From NCBI RefSeq assembly GCF_005503445.1, contig NZ_SCOH01000049.1, forward strand, positions 1-35,271: 35,271 nucleotides of DNA, in the 5' to 3' direction. The position numbers and the translations under genes are program-made. This stretch comes from Chitinivorax sp. B. GTDB taxonomy: Bacteria > Pseudomonadota > Gammaproteobacteria > Burkholderiales > SCOH01. The notes under the pieces are model-generated. The model saw nothing but the letters and a program-made list of their open reading frames with translations. It had not been told where the DNA came from and searched no databases. Shown here piece by piece: positions 8,674 to 16,833 of the stretch. Position 1 is the first letter of the stretch. Every line of letters begins with the position of its first letter.

Positions 8674-8691
8674 TTTCCAGCGGAAAACCCT

Positions 8692-9069
8692 ATGATCGAA
8701 AAAACCCATCCAATCACGGTCAATCTGGTGTCGATGGCACTGGATGCTGCAAGCATGCGGCACCAGGCAATCAGCATGAATATTGCCAATGCAACCAATC
8801 CGAACTATCGCCCTGTCCGTGTCAGCTTCGAAGACCAGCTCACCGCAGCCAGAGAAGCACTCCAGGCAGGTCAAACAGTCGACAGTCGTAATCTGTTCGG
8901 CGTTTCACCCAAAATGATCAACGACCCGACTTTGACAGGTGGCCAAGCGTCACTTGATATACAAACGGCAGAGTTGGCCAAGAACACGCTTCATTATCAG
9001 GCATTGCTCAAAGGCCTGTCCAAGCACCTCTCGATTGTGAGCACCGTCATTAATGAAGGGAAACGATAA
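8692..9069 (+). CDS. flgB: Flagellar proximal rod protein FlgB
   Basis: FlgB is a proximal rod subunit sitting on FliE above the MS ring. The 125-residue product has the rod N-terminal motif in altered form (RHQAISMNIANATNPNYRPV instead of the usual ANxDTPgYkar) and the C-terminal LAKNTLHYQALLKGLSKHLS typical of FlgB. Length (about 130-140 in the family) and position before flgC and fliE support the call. In the family motif the N-P-N-Y segment replaces T-P-G-Y, a minor deviation. It is preceded by GGAAA and lies 18 bases after flgI. Confidence 0.9.
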   Translation: MIEKTHPITVNLVSMALDAASMRHQAISMNIANATNPNYRPVRVSFEDQLTAAREALQAGQTVDSRNLFGVSPKMINDPTLTGGQASLDIQTAELAKNTLHYQALLKGLSKHLSIVSTVINEGKR

Positions 9070-9071
9070 GC

Positions 9072-9509
9072 ATGGATTATCGTAATGCGTTTGCAATCAG
9101 TGCTGCCGGAATGAATCTGGAGAAAACCAGATTGGATGTAACCGCGCTCAATCTGGCCAATATGCACACAACCGTCGGACCGGATGGGAAAATATTTCAA
9201 CCATCACGCGTCATCGCGAGCACACGAACCGTCAGTTTTGGTCAGCAATTTGGCGACATGATGACCAGTGCCAACGTGACCCTGCCAATGGCAAAGGTTG
9301 AAACAATGGATGTGGCACCTCGTGTTGTCCATGATCCTGGCCATCCCGACGCCGATAACAATGGCAACGTCTCGTTGCCTGGTGTCAATCATCTCAGCGA
9401 AATGATCAATATGATGAGCGCACTACGTGCGTATGAAGCCAATGTGGTCGCCATGAATGCCGCCAAGGTCATGGCACAGCGCGCATTGGATATTGGAGCG
9501 ACATCATGA
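9072..9509 (+). CDS. flgC: Flagellar proximal rod protein FlgC
   Basis: FlgC is a proximal rod subunit of the basal body. It is 145 residues long and starts MDYRNAFAISAAGMNLEKTR, then VTALNLANMHT, matching the FlgC N-terminus. The middle has RVVHDPGHPDADNNGNVSLP and the C-terminus NMMSALRAYEANVVAMNAAK, both highly diagnostic of FlgC (family: P.HP.AD..GyV..PNV). It starts 2 bases after flgB and overlaps fliE by 4 bases (ATGA), showing tight coupling of the rod genes. Confidence 0.94.
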   Translation: MDYRNAFAISAAGMNLEKTRLDVTALNLANMHTTVGPDGKIFQPSRVIASTRTVSFGQQFGDMMTSANVTLPMAKVETMDVAPRVVHDPGHPDADNNGNVSLPGVNHLSEMINMMSALRAYEANVVAMNAAKVMAQRALDIGATS

Positions 9510-9817
9510 GCACCGCCTTTATTCCGCCCATCAACCCGGTACAGATCGAGCCAGCCACATCAGTTGGGACACTTGTAGCCATTGCAGCTCCCCAACCACA
9601 AAATTTTGCGGCCTGGTTTGATGGACAAGTCCAACAAGTCAGCCAGCAAATTGCCGTAGCCGATCAGGGGTTGCAGAAGCTGGCCATGGGTGATGCCAGC
9701 AATCTTCACCATGTCATGCTGCAACTTGAAGAAGCCAAGCTGTCCGTTCAACTGTTTGTCCAGGTACGCAACCGCATGTTGGAAGCCTATCAAGACGTAA
9801 TGCGGATGCAGATGTGA
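9506..9817 (+). CDS. fliE: Flagellar MS ring-rod junction protein FliE
   Basis: FliE joins the MS ring to the proximal rod and is among the first export substrates. The 103-residue product has a variable N-terminus followed by NFAAWFDGQVQQVSQQIAVA and the C-terminal family signature in which LEEAKLSVQLFVQVRNRMLE precedes AYQDVMRMQM (family: ...eA..sf.l...VRNK.v.AYqEimrM.v). Size and position between flgC and fliF fit. The start overlaps the flgC stop by 4 bases. Confidence 0.93.
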   Translation: MSTAFIPPINPVQIEPATSVGTLVAIAAPQPQNFAAWFDGQVQQVSQQIAVADQGLQKLAMGDASNLHHVMLQLEEAKLSVQLFVQVRNRMLEAYQDVMRMQM

Positions 9818-9827
9818 GGACATGTCA

Positions 9828-11288
9828 GTGAGCACGATTCAACAGTTTTGGCAAAGCCTTGAGCAAAAAGGTCGCGTCGGATTAGTCATCGGCCTGGTGG
9901 CCATACTTGCGATCACAGCGGGTATTGCCTATTGGGCGTTTCGATCGGATTACCGTGTGCTGTTTTCCGGCCTGTCCCCGCAGGATGGCGCCGCCATGGT
10001 GGCCGAACTTGACCGGATGAAGGTCCCCTATCAGCTTGAACAAGGGGGTGAAACCATCCTGGTGGCTGCAGAGACAGTTCATAAAACCCGTCTGCAATTG
10101 ATGGGCAAGGATATTCCCCTACACGGCTCGGTCGGTTTCGAGTTGTTCAACAACAATGATTTCGGCATGACCGAGTTTGCCCAGAAAGTCAATTATCAGC
10201 GCGCTTTGCAAGGTGAAATCACCCGTACCATTCTCGCCATTGAAGAAATCCAGGCGGCGCGCGTGCATTTGGCTTTGCCTGAGCAAGGGCTGTTCAAGAA
10301 GAACGGGTCCGTGCCCAAGGCGTCCGTAACGGTCACCGTCAAGCCTGGCCGTCAACTGGAGCCGGAGCAAGTACGTGGCATCCAGCGTTTGGTATCGTCT
10401 TCTGTGAATGAGATTCGCCCTGAAGATGTGACGATAATTGATCAACATGGTGTTGCATTGACCAAGGCCAAGCGCCCGGACAGCAATGAAAACCTGTCAC
10501 AGGATCTGGTCGATCAAAAGAAGAGTCTGGAAGACTATCTAACCCGGAAGTTGGACAGCGTACTGGAACGTACCTTTGGACAGGGACAAGCCATCGCCAG
10601 CGTCGATGTCATGTTTACCGACAAGCATGTGAAACAGACAACCGAGGACGTATTGCCCGCTGCAGGGCAAACGGAATCCCGGCAAGGTCTGATTGTTCGC
10701 GAACGCCAAACCCGTCGTAGCAACAAGGCTGCTGATGGTGACCTCGCCTCACCGATGAGTGATGGGGCAGATCAACGAGAGACCGAATACCAGGTTGGCC
10801 GCCGAGTTGAACAGACCGAACGCGCGCCAGGTGCGGTGGAACGTATCAGCGTTGCCGTCGTGTTGCGTCAGACTCCGGGGGAATCACAACTAGAAAGGCT
10901 ACAGGACGTCGTTTCCAACGCAGTCGGCCTGAATATCGATCGCGGTGACACTGTGGCGGTCTATACAGCCAGCCAGTTGGCAGTGTTACCAGGTCATCAG
11001 GTCGGCCAAGCCGAGAAGTCGCTGCTCGCACAGATGCCTGACACCGTCGAAGACAGGGCGCCAGCACCCACTAAAAAATCGCCGCTTCTCAGCCCATGGC
11101 AGTGGATTGCAGCAGGATTGCTGGGTGGCGTGGTCATGCTGTTCATCCTGGTCAAGTTATTTGGGCAAAAACGTCCCGCCGATGCCCAGTCCAACCTGAC
11201 TGCAGATGAACGGGAAGCGGCCCTGAAGCGCATTCGAAGCTGGATGAAAGATGATGGGGACCAATCCAGCCAAGGGGCATCATTGTGA
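9828..11288 (+). CDS. fliF: Flagellar MS-ring protein FliF
   Basis: FliF forms the MS ring in the inner membrane, the base on which export gate and rod are built. Two membrane spans bracket a large periplasmic ring-building region (about residues 18-38 and 425-447). Characteristic stretches include YRVLFSGLSPQDGAAMVAEL, KVNYQRALQGEITRTILAIE and ARVHLALPEQGLFKK. About 486 aa is shorter than enteric FliF (about 550). The cytoplasmic C-terminus is only about 40 residues, ending in ADEREAALKRIRSWMKDDGD, which may be the FliG-binding helix in reduced form. AGGA (9817-9820) sits one base before ATG 9822 but seven before GTG 9828, so the GTG start is preferred. Confidence 0.95.
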   Translation: MSTIQQFWQSLEQKGRVGLVIGLVAILAITAGIAYWAFRSDYRVLFSGLSPQDGAAMVAELDRMKVPYQLEQGGETILVAAETVHKTRLQLMGKDIPLHGSVGFELFNNNDFGMTEFAQKVNYQRALQGEITRTILAIEEIQAARVHLALPEQGLFKKNGSVPKASVTVTVKPGRQLEPEQVRGIQRLVSSSVNEIRPEDVTIIDQHGVALTKAKRPDSNENLSQDLVDQKKSLEDYLTRKLDSVLERTFGQGQAIASVDVMFTDKHVKQTTEDVLPAAGQTESRQGLIVRERQTRRSNKAADGDLASPMSDGADQRETEYQVGRRVEQTERAPGAVERISVAVVLRQTPGESQLERLQDVVSNAVGLNIDRGDTVAVYTASQLAVLPGHQVGQAEKSLLAQMPDTVEDRAPAPTKKSPLLSPWQWIAAGLLGGVVMLFILVKLFGQKRPADAQSNLTADEREAALKRIRSWMKDDGDQSSQGASL

Positions 11289-11839
11289 GCGCAAGGAAAG
11301 CAGCGCTAAGCTTGCACGCGCTTGGTGCAGCAGATCGCCGGTGGATTCTGGCACAGCTTGACGATACCGAGCGTCAGCAACTTGAATTTCATCTTGATGA
11401 GTTGCAATCGCTGGGGATACCAGCCAATGCAGAGCTGGCTTCAGCCGTCATACAGAGTCAGGCAAGCTGTCCGGCAGACCAGCCAGCAATGTCCAATGCG
11501 GCCATGTGCATCAGGCATCAACTGGACAATGCGCCAGCAGCCGACATTGTGGCAGTGCTAAGGGAAGAGCCCAACTGGATACTGGCGCCTGTCTTGAAGC
11601 TAGGGCCTTGGTCTTGGCAACCGGCGTTACTGTCTGCTTTGGACGCAAATCGCCGAACCGCCTTGGTCAGCATGCTGCATACCCAACCTGCCCTGCAGGA
11701 GGGATTCATTCTGGCATTACTGAGCGCGTTGGATAGCCAATTGACCATGCTACCCAGTCAGATTGACGTGGCTCCATCAGCATTGACATCGACTGATCAA
11801 CCGCCTTTGTTACGCTGGGTACGAAAATGGCTCCCATAA
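11285..11839 (+). CDS. Truncated FliG-like protein in the fliG slot, torque domain missing
   Basis: The gene lies exactly where fliG is expected (fliF-fliG-fliH) but encodes only 184 residues against about 330 for FliG. Residues 4-40 (RKAALSLHALGAADRRWILA and following) follow the FliG N-domain pattern KAAxLLxxLGxxxAaxxLxxL. Residues about 87-150, with LREEPNWILAPVLKLGPW, match the FliG middle-domain pattern in which EHPQ is followed by a leucine-rich repeat. Here EHPQ reads EEPN. The FliG C-terminal domain, whose charged helix meets the stator and makes torque, is absent. The GTG start overlaps the fliF stop, and the end overlaps fliH by 13 bases, so the frame is maintained, not decayed. The FliG relation is inferred from pattern and position. 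The alternative is an unrelated accessory protein. Confidence 0.6.
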   Translation: MSARKAALSLHALGAADRRWILAQLDDTERQQLEFHLDELQSLGIPANAELASAVIQSQASCPADQPAMSNAAMCIRHQLDNAPAADIVAVLREEPNWILAPVLKLGPWSWQPALLSALDANRRTALVSMLHTQPALQEGFILALLSALDSQLTMLPSQIDVAPSALTSTDQPPLLRWVRKWLP

Positions 11840-12576
11840 TTCGTAAACCGCAAGTTCTGACAGAAAAACGCGTCGTAGGCTCTCGTCCCGCCACACCGGC
11901 CGGGACACCCGCACAGGTCACCGTCAGCAAACCTGTCACAGGTACCATGCCTTCAGGCACGGCCAATCCAGCCAAGGCATCAATCCCGGAACCTCGTCTA
12001 GACAAAGCTGAATTTGACCGACAGGTCAATTTAGCCAAACAGGAGGCAATCAAAGCGGTTCAAGCAGAAGCGGAAGCCATCAAATCCAAGGCACACGAAG
12101 CTGGCTTTGCTGCTGGCTTGAAACAGGCTACGGACCAAGTTGCCCAAGGACAGGCCGAACTGTCCAAGCAGTTGGAACAGCTCGGCCAACGTTTGCTGGC
12201 ACAGTGCAAACAAGATCAGTCGACATTGGAGACCGAAGCCGCCGCCATCGCCTTTGAAGCACTCTGCAAACTGGCAAGTCATCGCCTGCTTCAACCCGAC
12301 GCTATCAATGCCATGATCCGTGAGGCCATGACCCACGTCAATCAACGTGGCATTCTGGCGGTCAGGCTCCATAGTACAGATCTGGCAAAACTGCAGGAAT
12401 ATGACGATCAGGATGCAGTGAGCACTTTGCCGATGAAATGGGTTACCGATGACACCCTACCACGAGGTGGCTGCGTGATCGAAACGACACTGGGTGAACT
12501 GGATGCAAGGCTGGACCACCAGCTTGAACAGTTGGCCATGGTACTGCGTGCCTGCGCCAAAGGGGACAAGTCGTGA
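11827..12576 (+). CDS. fliH: Flagellar export ATPase regulator FliH
   Basis: FliH is the stator-like partner that links the FliI ATPase to the C ring and holds it inactive. The 249-residue product has a low-complexity Pro/Thr-rich N-terminus, then a long charged Ala/Gln-rich coiled coil (residues about 57-135, with GxxxG-like spacing in AHEAGFAAGLKQA). The C-terminal globular domain ends with DDTLPRGGCVIETTLGELDA and RLDHQLEQL, the conserved FliH/HrpE signature (p.l.pGgc.vet..g.idas...ql..l). It overlaps the fliI start by 4 bases (GTGA). Confidence 0.92.
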   Translation: MAPIIRKPQVLTEKRVVGSRPATPAGTPAQVTVSKPVTGTMPSGTANPAKASIPEPRLDKAEFDRQVNLAKQEAIKAVQAEAEAIKSKAHEAGFAAGLKQATDQVAQGQAELSKQLEQLGQRLLAQCKQDQSTLETEAAAIAFEALCKLASHRLLQPDAINAMIREAMTHVNQRGILAVRLHSTDLAKLQEYDDQDAVSTLPMKWVTDDTLPRGGCVIETTLGELDARLDHQLEQLAMVLRACAKGDKS

Positions 12577-13889
12577 TCTCACGATTTCGTGAAGCCATCG
12601 CGGCCGCCAAGCTCTATCGCCGCATCGGCACCGTTGCCAACCTTTCTGGCTTGAGCATTGAGGCCCGGGGCCCCGATGCAGCCATTGGTGAAGTGTGCGA
12701 AATCATCCCGCGGCACGGCGATACGTTGCTTCGCGCGGAAGTGATCGGCCTGCGCGAAGATCGTGTCGTGCTGATGCCTTACGGTGATACCCGTGGCGTA
12801 GGAGTGGGATGCGAGGTGTATGCCACAGGCCAGCTTCCCGACATTGGCGTCGGCAACACCCTGCTTGGCAGAGTCATTGATGCGTTTGGCAACCCACTTG
12901 ATAGCCTTCCTGCCCCTGCGCTGCAACAGCGTAGACCGCTACGAAGCGCCGCGCTGAATCCGCTCCAACGGCCACGTATCAACAAGGTGCTCGAAACAGG
13001 TGTACGAGCGATTGATGGCCTGCTCACCCTTGGGCAAGGTCAGCGGGTTGGCATCTTTGCAGGCAGCGGTGTTGGCAAGAGCACCCTGCTAGGTATGATT
13101 GCCCGTCACGTGATAGCGGATGTCAACGTGATAGCCCTGATCGGCGAGCGCGGTCGCGAGGTCAAGGAATTCATCGAAAACCACCTGGGTGAATCAGGCC
13201 TGAAGCGATCTGTCGTCATTGCCGCGACGGCTGACCAACCTGCCCTCGCTCGTGCACGCGCAGCCTATGCAGCGACTTCAATTGCCGAATACTTCCGGGA
13301 TCAGGGCAAACAGGTATTGTTGACCATGGACTCCGTCACGCGTTTCGCCATGGCAAAGCGTGAAATCGGCTTGGCAGCGGGTGAGCCGCCAACCGCACGG
13401 GGTTACACCCCTTCCGTGTTTGCCGAGCTTCCGGAACTATGTGAACGCTGTGGCACGGCCGGTTCAGGTGGAGCCATCACCGCGCTTTATACCGTGTTGG
13501 TCGAAGGGGATGATTTCAATGAACCCATCTCCGACATGTTACGAGCCACACTGGATGGCCATGTTGTGCTTTCTCGTAAGCTGGCACATACCGGTCATTT
13601 TCCAGCCATTGATGTTCTGCAAAGTGCAAGCCGTCTGCTGACCGATCTGGTCGCGCCTGAAGATGTCAGCGTTATCCGGCAAGCCGTCGCACAACTGGCC
13701 GTTTTCGAGCGCAATCGGGAAATGATCGACATTGGCGCGTATCGACCAGGTAGCAATCCGGAAATCGACACGGCGGTCAAAGTATTGCCTGCCCTGAATA
13801 CGTTGCTCTGCCAAGGATCAACCGAACACGTTTCACGCGCTATGGTAATCAGGCAGTTACATCAAATCATGGCCGGAGGTGCACATTGA
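12573..13889 (+). CDS. fliI: Flagellum-specific export ATPase FliI
   Basis: FliI is the hexameric F1-beta-like ATPase that unfolds and delivers substrates to the export gate. The P-loop GSGVGKS is at residues 164-170, and family blocks ALIGERGREVKEFIE, DSVTRFAMAKREIGLAAGEP and PTARGYTPSVFAELPELCER are intact. The Walker B/DSVTRFA region and the C-terminal segment are complete. 438 aa is the usual size. The start is GTG 12573 overlapping the fliH stop. All catalytic residues that can be checked are present, so the export engine looks functional. Confidence 0.97.
   Translation: MISRFREAIAAAKLYRRIGTVANLSGLSIEARGPDAAIGEVCEIIPRHGDTLLRAEVIGLREDRVVLMPYGDTRGVGVGCEVYATGQLPDIGVGNTLLGRVIDAFGNPLDSLPAPALQQRRPLRSAALNPLQRPRINKVLETGVRAIDGLLTLGQGQRVGIFAGSGVGKSTLLGMIARHVIADVNVIALIGERGREVKEFIENHLGESGLKRSVVIAATADQPALARARAAYAATSIAEYFRDQGKQVLLTMDSVTRFAMAKREIGLAAGEPPTARGYTPSVFAELPELCERCGTAGSGGAITALYTVLVEGDDFNEPISDMLRATLDGHVVLSRKLAHTGHFPAIDVLQSASRLLTDLVAPEDVSVIRQAVAQLAVFERNREMIDIGAYRPGSNPEIDTAVKVLPALNTLLCQGSTEHVSRAMVIRQLHQIMAGGAH
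13875..13880 (+). promoter_or_regulatory. Strong ribosome binding site that fixes the TTG start of fliJ
   Basis: GGAGGT inside the end of fliI lies five bases before TTG 13886. That TTG overlaps the fliI stop (TTGA). No ATG lies near, so this near-perfect Shine-Dalgarno sequence supports the rare TTG initiation codon. Confidence 0.75.
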
Positions 13890-14362
13890 AAAACCGGCGC
13901 GGCTTTCGATACCCACTGGATCCCTACCGCAAGCTTTGCGCATGGGAGCTGGACGAGCAAAAGCGTGAAATGCTTGACTTGGCCAGTCAGGAAAAACAGA
14001 AAGCAGAGTCGTTTCGGCAAGCTGACCAAGCATTTGGCACCATGCTCAACACATTACGGGGCACCCATGACTCGTCGATTGTGCTGGACCCTGCGGCCAG
14101 GGGCCTGTGGTTACAGTATCTCGGCAAGCTGGATGCCGATAGGCAAGCCGCAGATGAAGCACTGCAATCTACACAGCAATTGCGTGACGAGGCCTTTCAA
14201 CGGTACGCCAACCAGCATCGACATCTGAAAGGTCTCGATGCACTTCGCGAACGTGCATTGCACGATTTTGACAAAGACATGGCAACCAAGGAGTCAACCA
14301 GATTGGATGATGCCTGGTTGCAAGCACTGGACTGGAAGTCGAAGCAAAATGCAGATCAATGA
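13886..14362 (+). CDS. fliJ: Flagellar export chaperone FliJ
   Basis: FliJ is a small coiled-coil protein that inserts into the FliI hexamer, like gamma in F1, and couples it to FlhA. The 158-residue product is almost wholly alpha-helical and charged, without hydrophobic segments. It starts with RRGFRYPLDPYRKLCAWELD, an opening like that of other FliJ proteins (f.l.ply.lr..eE). Length (about 147 typical) and position after fliI fit. Sequence identity in this family is always low, so position carries much of the call. TTG start with a strong GGAGGT. The 3' end overlaps fliK by 14 bases. Confidence 0.85.
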   Translation: MKNRRGFRYPLDPYRKLCAWELDEQKREMLDLASQEKQKAESFRQADQAFGTMLNTLRGTHDSSIVLDPAARGLWLQYLGKLDADRQAADEALQSTQQLRDEAFQRYANQHRHLKGLDALRERALHDFDKDMATKESTRLDDAWLQALDWKSKQNADQ

Positions 14363-15230
14363 CGAACTGCCAACATCCCTTTTGATGACAGGCAAAACAC
14401 CCGATGCGCAGCAACTGCAAAATACCTGGTTGCATCAACTGGAAAAAGCGCAATTAGCGTCACTTGATGCCATCAGTGCAGCGCGGCAACCAACCAATAG
14501 ACAAGATACAACACAGCAGCCCAAGCAATTTACCGATCACCACAAGACGAGTGAGCGCGGACAACGTGACACCACCCCTGCAGACGGGAATGCCCTCGTC
14601 TCAGCGTCATCTAGCCTGCCAATCGGTGACACTAAGGTAAGGGAATCCCTGATGAATCCTGGCACGACATCATTCGCCACGTCCGCATTCGGTTCACCTA
14701 CAGCGAATCGTTTGCATTCATCCGCTGTCAGTACCGCGGTGGATCCAACACATGCCGGGGAGCCCGTCGCCAACAATCCGCCCCAACGCTGGCTTGAAAG
14801 TGGTCAATTGGGTATCCGGCTTAGCTTGGCACAGGCAACCATGGAAGCCCATCAACCCGCTCCCATGGTCTTTCAGCCTACTGAGAAGGCCACACAACCA
14901 GCTGCGACTGGAGAACCATGGACCAAACGTCACATGCACCTGTTTCAGGCAGATGATGGAATCCAGGTTTGGATCCGCGATAGCGAAATCAATACCCAAA
15001 CGCTGAACACATTGATTGACGCAATCAGTGAACAACTGGGTCAACTAGGTTTACAGCTGAGTGAACTGACATTGAACGGTCAGAAAATCAGACTGGACAG
15101 CAAGCCAGGCAAACCAGTGGCGCAATCCAGGCATCAACCGGATATAGCCCGAAACACCACTTATTCAGACAGGCCTTCGTTGGATGAAATCCAGCATTTG
15201 GTCGAACACACTATTCAATCGCTTGGATGA
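14349..15230 (+). CDS. fliK: Flagellar hook-length control protein FliK
   Basis: FliK is the secreted molecular ruler that measures the hook and then acts on FlhB to switch export to late substrates. The 293-residue product has the expected build: a long Gln/Thr/Ser/Pro-rich unstructured N-terminal region (to about 190), and a compact C-terminal domain with LGQLGLQLSELTLNGQKIRL, which fits the Flg_hook domain pattern ending in L.vNG..l. It is shorter than enteric FliK (about 400), which by the ruler model would suggest a shorter hook. The frame is open upstream to 14238 within fliJ. ATG 14349 is the most likely start. Confidence 0.82.
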   Translation: MQINDELPTSLLMTGKTPDAQQLQNTWLHQLEKAQLASLDAISAARQPTNRQDTTQQPKQFTDHHKTSERGQRDTTPADGNALVSASSSLPIGDTKVRESLMNPGTTSFATSAFGSPTANRLHSSAVSTAVDPTHAGEPVANNPPQRWLESGQLGIRLSLAQATMEAHQPAPMVFQPTEKATQPAATGEPWTKRHMHLFQADDGIQVWIRDSEINTQTLNTLIDAISEQLGQLGLQLSELTLNGQKIRLDSKPGKPVAQSRHQPDIARNTTYSDRPSLDEIQHLVEHTIQSLG

Positions 15231-15236
15231 CACACT

Positions 15237-15632
15237 ATGGCTATCGATTCCATTAGCAATGCGGCGGCCAACCTGCAAGGGGCCGGTTTAGGTTTGCAGG
15301 ATCTGCTTAAGATTCTGCTGACGCAACTGACCTATCAGGACCCGCTTAAACCCATGGACAATCAGGAATTCGTTGCGCAAATCGCACAATTCTCTGCACT
15401 TGAATCCAGTCGTCAAGTCAATGAAAAGGTCGATCAACTCCTGAGCATCCAATCCACCAGTCAGACGGTGGGGTTGCTGGGCAAGACCATCGAGGCACAA
15501 ACGGCATCCGGCAAAGTGGTGGGGACGGTTGCATCCCTGGCGCTGACTGACGGCAAACCCACCATGACATTGAACGCTAATGGACAGCTCTATACCGGCA
15601 TCACCTTTGCCGATTTGCTGTCTGTTCGATAG
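15237..15632 (+). CDS. flgD: Flagellar hook cap FlgD, short form
   Basis: FlgD is the hook cap that helps FlgE subunits fold and insert at the hook tip. The N-terminal conserved region is intact: LLKILLTQLTYQDPLKPMDN and EFVAQIAQFSALESSRQVNE (residues about 20-60). The protein has only 131 residues, whereas FlgD usually has 220 or more. After GKTIEAQTASGKVVGTVASL it has room for only part of the Tudor-like C-terminal domain and none for the FnIII-like domain. Short FlgD proteins of this type exist in bacteria. It lies 6 bases after fliK and before flgE, the normal order. No frameshifted remainder is visible downstream. Confidence 0.9.
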   Translation: MAIDSISNAAANLQGAGLGLQDLLKILLTQLTYQDPLKPMDNQEFVAQIAQFSALESSRQVNEKVDQLLSIQSTSQTVGLLGKTIEAQTASGKVVGTVASLALTDGKPTMTLNANGQLYTGITFADLLSVR

Positions 15633-15648
15633 CCCCAACGAGGTCAAT

Positions 15649-16833
15649 ATGATTGATACGATTTTTATCGGGATGTCGGGTTTATCCAGCTATTCCCGTG
15701 GGCTGAAAGTCATCAGCAACAACGTAACCAACCTGAACACACCCGGCTTCAAGAGCTCGCAACTTCAATTTGCCGATCTGTTTTATCAAGGCAGCCAGCA
15801 AGGCCTTGGTGAAGGAAGATTGGGGCATGGGGTTGGGACATTCGGTACCAACCTGAACTTCAAGACCGGTGATATTCGAAGCACTGGCAACGGACTGGAC
15901 TTGGCGGTTGATGGTCAGGGTTTTTTCGTGTTGAAGGATGAAAAAGATAAGCTGACCTACACCAAGGCAGGCCAATTCGACTTCAACACCGATGGCGTGC
16001 TTGTCAGCCGAAATGGTGGTGAAAAAGTCATGGCACTGTCGGAAGGCGGTCGTCTTGACGAAATCCGCCTGGATGGAAAACGTACCAATCCACCCAAGGC
16101 TTCAACCAAGGTTACCTTGTCAGGTAATCTGAACCCGTCATCCACCGCTTACACTATGGAAAATGTAGGGGTATTCGACTCTGCCGGTCAGCAACACCAA
16201 TTGAAGCTGGCTTTTACCAAAGGCACCAGCAGCAGCCCATTGGACCCGGTCACCTGGACGGTGGTTGCGACAGAAGGCGCTACCACCGTTGCGAGCGGCA
16301 GTTTCAAGATGAAAGATTCCAAGCCCATGGCAGGTGCTGACACCATTGATTTGACGTTTACACCAGCTGGTGCCGCAGCCACAACGGCCGTCTTGGCGCT
16401 GGGAGCCGATGTCCGTGGTGACGCCTTGGGCACGACATCGACATTGACCGTGTCTCAGAAAGATGGCTATGCATCCGGTTCAATGATCAAACAGACATTC
16501 GATGCCGAGGGTCGACTGGTCTTGTCTTACTCCAACGGTCAAACAGATAAACCGTTCCAGCTCGCATTGGCACATGTCAGCGATATCAGCGAACTGGTTC
16601 AGGAAGGGTCCAACCAGTTTACTGTCAAGAATCAGAACGCACTCAGCTATCACGTTGCTGGTAATGGCAAGGATCGAGTCATCGGTGGATCGGTTGAAGT
16701 ATCCAATGTCGACCTGTCCCAGGAATTCAGCGACCTGATCCTCAATCAACGTGGTTATCAGGCGTCATCGCAAATGGTAAGTACCGCCAACGAGATGATT
16801 CAGCAACTGTTTGACATGAAGGGTCGTCGCTAA
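15649..16833 (+). CDS. flgE: Flagellar hook protein FlgE
   Basis: FlgE polymerises into the hook. The 394-residue product starts MIDTIFIGMSGLSSYSRGLK, followed by VISNNVTNLNTPGFKSSQ, the rod/hook N-terminal motif. It has GNGLDLAVDGQGFFVLKD in the D1 core and ends with NVDLSQEFSDLILNQRGYQA plus the C-terminal helix SSQMVSTANEMIQQLFDMKG, the FlgE signature. The middle, Thr/Ser/Gly-rich part (about 150-300) is the variable surface domain. The open frame extends upstream, but ATG 15649 with AGGT/GAGG at 15640-15644 gives the standard N-terminus. FlgE presence means a real hook is encoded, beyond a bare export apparatus. Confidence 0.96.
   Translation: MIDTIFIGMSGLSSYSRGLKVISNNVTNLNTPGFKSSQLQFADLFYQGSQQGLGEGRLGHGVGTFGTNLNFKTGDIRSTGNGLDLAVDGQGFFVLKDEKDKLTYTKAGQFDFNTDGVLVSRNGGEKVMALSEGGRLDEIRLDGKRTNPPKASTKVTLSGNLNPSSTAYTMENVGVFDSAGQQHQLKLAFTKGTSSSPLDPVTWTVVATEGATTVASGSFKMKDSKPMAGADTIDLTFTPAGAAATTAVLALGADVRGDALGTTSTLTVSQKDGYASGSMIKQTFDAEGRLVLSYSNGQTDKPFQLALAHVSDISELVQEGSNQFTVKNQNALSYHVAGNGKDRVIGGSVEVSNVDLSQEFSDLILNQRGYQASSQMVSTANEMIQQLFDMKGRR

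Noticed and set aside
14238-14348. Longer FliK with a start inside fliJ
   Set aside because: The extra residues match the shifted frame of fliJ and contain no FliK-like sequence; ATG 14349 fits the operon spacing.
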